From NCBI GenBank assembly GCA_030684555.1, contig JAUXVN010000090.1:56162-120161 (forward strand): a DNA stretch of 64,000 bases, given 5' to 3'. Source of the DNA: Ignavibacteria bacterium. GTDB taxonomy: Bacteria; Bacteroidota; Ignavibacteria; Ignavibacteriales; Ignavibacteriaceae. Below, piece by piece: positions 63,843 to 64,000 of this stretch. Every line of letters starts with the position of its first letter. The stretch's first letter is position 1. The notes beneath the pieces are model-generated. The model was not told the DNA's origin and made no database searches. It saw nothing but the letters and a program-made list of their open reading frames with translations. The position numbers and the translations under genes were made by a program.

Positions 63843-64000
63843 ACCTTATTACCTTAGTAATAAAACGATCCGCCGCGGCGGACTGTTTCTCTACCTTATT
63901 ACCTTATTGTTATAAAGATAAAATAATATCGGAATTCTTTACGATGGAAGATAAGGTAATAAGGTTGATATTCTTTTGATTATCTTGGTTACTAAGGTAA
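63843..64000. repeat. Inverted-repeat cluster with a GC palindrome, possible MITE-like element
   Basis: ACCTTATTACCTTA occurs at 63843-63856 and 63893-63906, with inverted copies TAAGGTAATAAGGT at 63952-63965. TTACCTTAGTAA (63849-63860) is inverted as TTACTAAGGTAA at 63989-64000, the window edge. Between them TCCGCCGCGGCGGA (63869-63882) is a perfect 14-bp palindrome, GC-rich against an AT-rich background. The structure resembles a non-autonomous element, but its right end is cut off. Confidence 0.55.

Noticed and set aside
1..64000. tRNA, rRNA, tmRNA or other structural RNA genes
   Set aside because: Gaps between genes were read on both strands for cloverleaf arms with TTCRANNC loops and other known RNA signatures. 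None was convincing.

Overview
The window looks like a chromosomal piece of an AT-rich (about one-third G+C by eye) member of the Bacteroidota/Chlorobi lineage, most likely Ignavibacteria (Ignavibacteriales/Melioribacter-like). The grounds are three proteins with the type IX secretion (T9SS) C-terminal sorting domain built around NYPNPFNP, and promoters of the Bacteroidota form TTG-N19/20-TAnnTTTG. Two multihaem cytochrome loci, a ferrous-iron uptake operon with its own DtxR regulator, and an anaerobe-type ferredoxin point to an iron-handling, at least facultatively anaerobic life. Taxonomy is inferred from these features, not from a search.

Layout. 1-0.86 kb: 3' end of a secreted M14-like carboxypeptidase. 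1.2-7.1 kb: complete pyruvate dehydrogenase operon (aceE, two-lipoyl aceF, lpd). 7.2-8.3 kb: secreted CBM20-like esterase. 8.5-9.3 kb: ferredoxin-like protein. 9.3-12.1 kb: probable acquired block (esterase, HTH regulator, DUF2975 membrane protein) under a strong Bacteroidota-type promoter. 12.1-14.4 kb: aconitase. 14.5-18.6 kb: FAD-linked oxidase, universal stress protein and an antiporter-EIIA fusion. 18.7-24.8 kb: S9 peptidase, then a YkvA/NUDIX/recN/hemW run. 24.9-29.4 kb: BatA-like protein and a sugar-nucleotide operon (galE, rfbA, rfbC). 29.5-33.2 kb: ferritin, a DUF1579 protein and a nine-haem cytochrome carrying a T9SS signal. 33.5-40.0 kb: glnD, then queC and queF with a type II restriction-modification pair between them. 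40.1-44.1 kb: dtxR, a membrane-anchored DtxR/FeoA-like protein and a split feoB. 44.2-50.9 kb: T9SS protein, amrS-like radical SAM enzyme, alaS, a lipoprotein and serC. 51-55.7 kb: TPR histidine kinase, short RecQ, J-domain protein. 55.9-58.9 kb: DUF2892 protein, a 10/11-haem lipoprotein cytochrome and a double-rhodanese lipoprotein. 59-62.3 kb: proS, then lexA with its operator and two small genes. 62.3-64 kb: an inverted-order PIN/RHH toxin-antitoxin pair whose toxin start looks broken, a VanZ-like gene and a dense cluster of short palindromic repeats.

How the parts fit. PDH and aconitase feed central carbon metabolism. The feo operon and ferritin share promoter geometry, and the feo promoter carries a DtxR-type palindrome, so iron uptake is probably under metal-dependent autoregulation. 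The two cytochrome loci are the best candidates for extracellular or outer-membrane electron transfer: one predicts a surface multihaem protein exported by T9SS, the other a cytochrome/rhodanese lipoprotein pair reminiscent of Geobacter ext modules. The most unusual points are the T9SS-tagged cytochrome with a ribosome-site hairpin, the membrane-anchored DtxR/FeoA protein, the R-M pair inside the queuosine genes, and the repeat-derived C-terminus of the PIN toxin. No rRNA, tRNA, CRISPR array or complete insertion sequence was seen.
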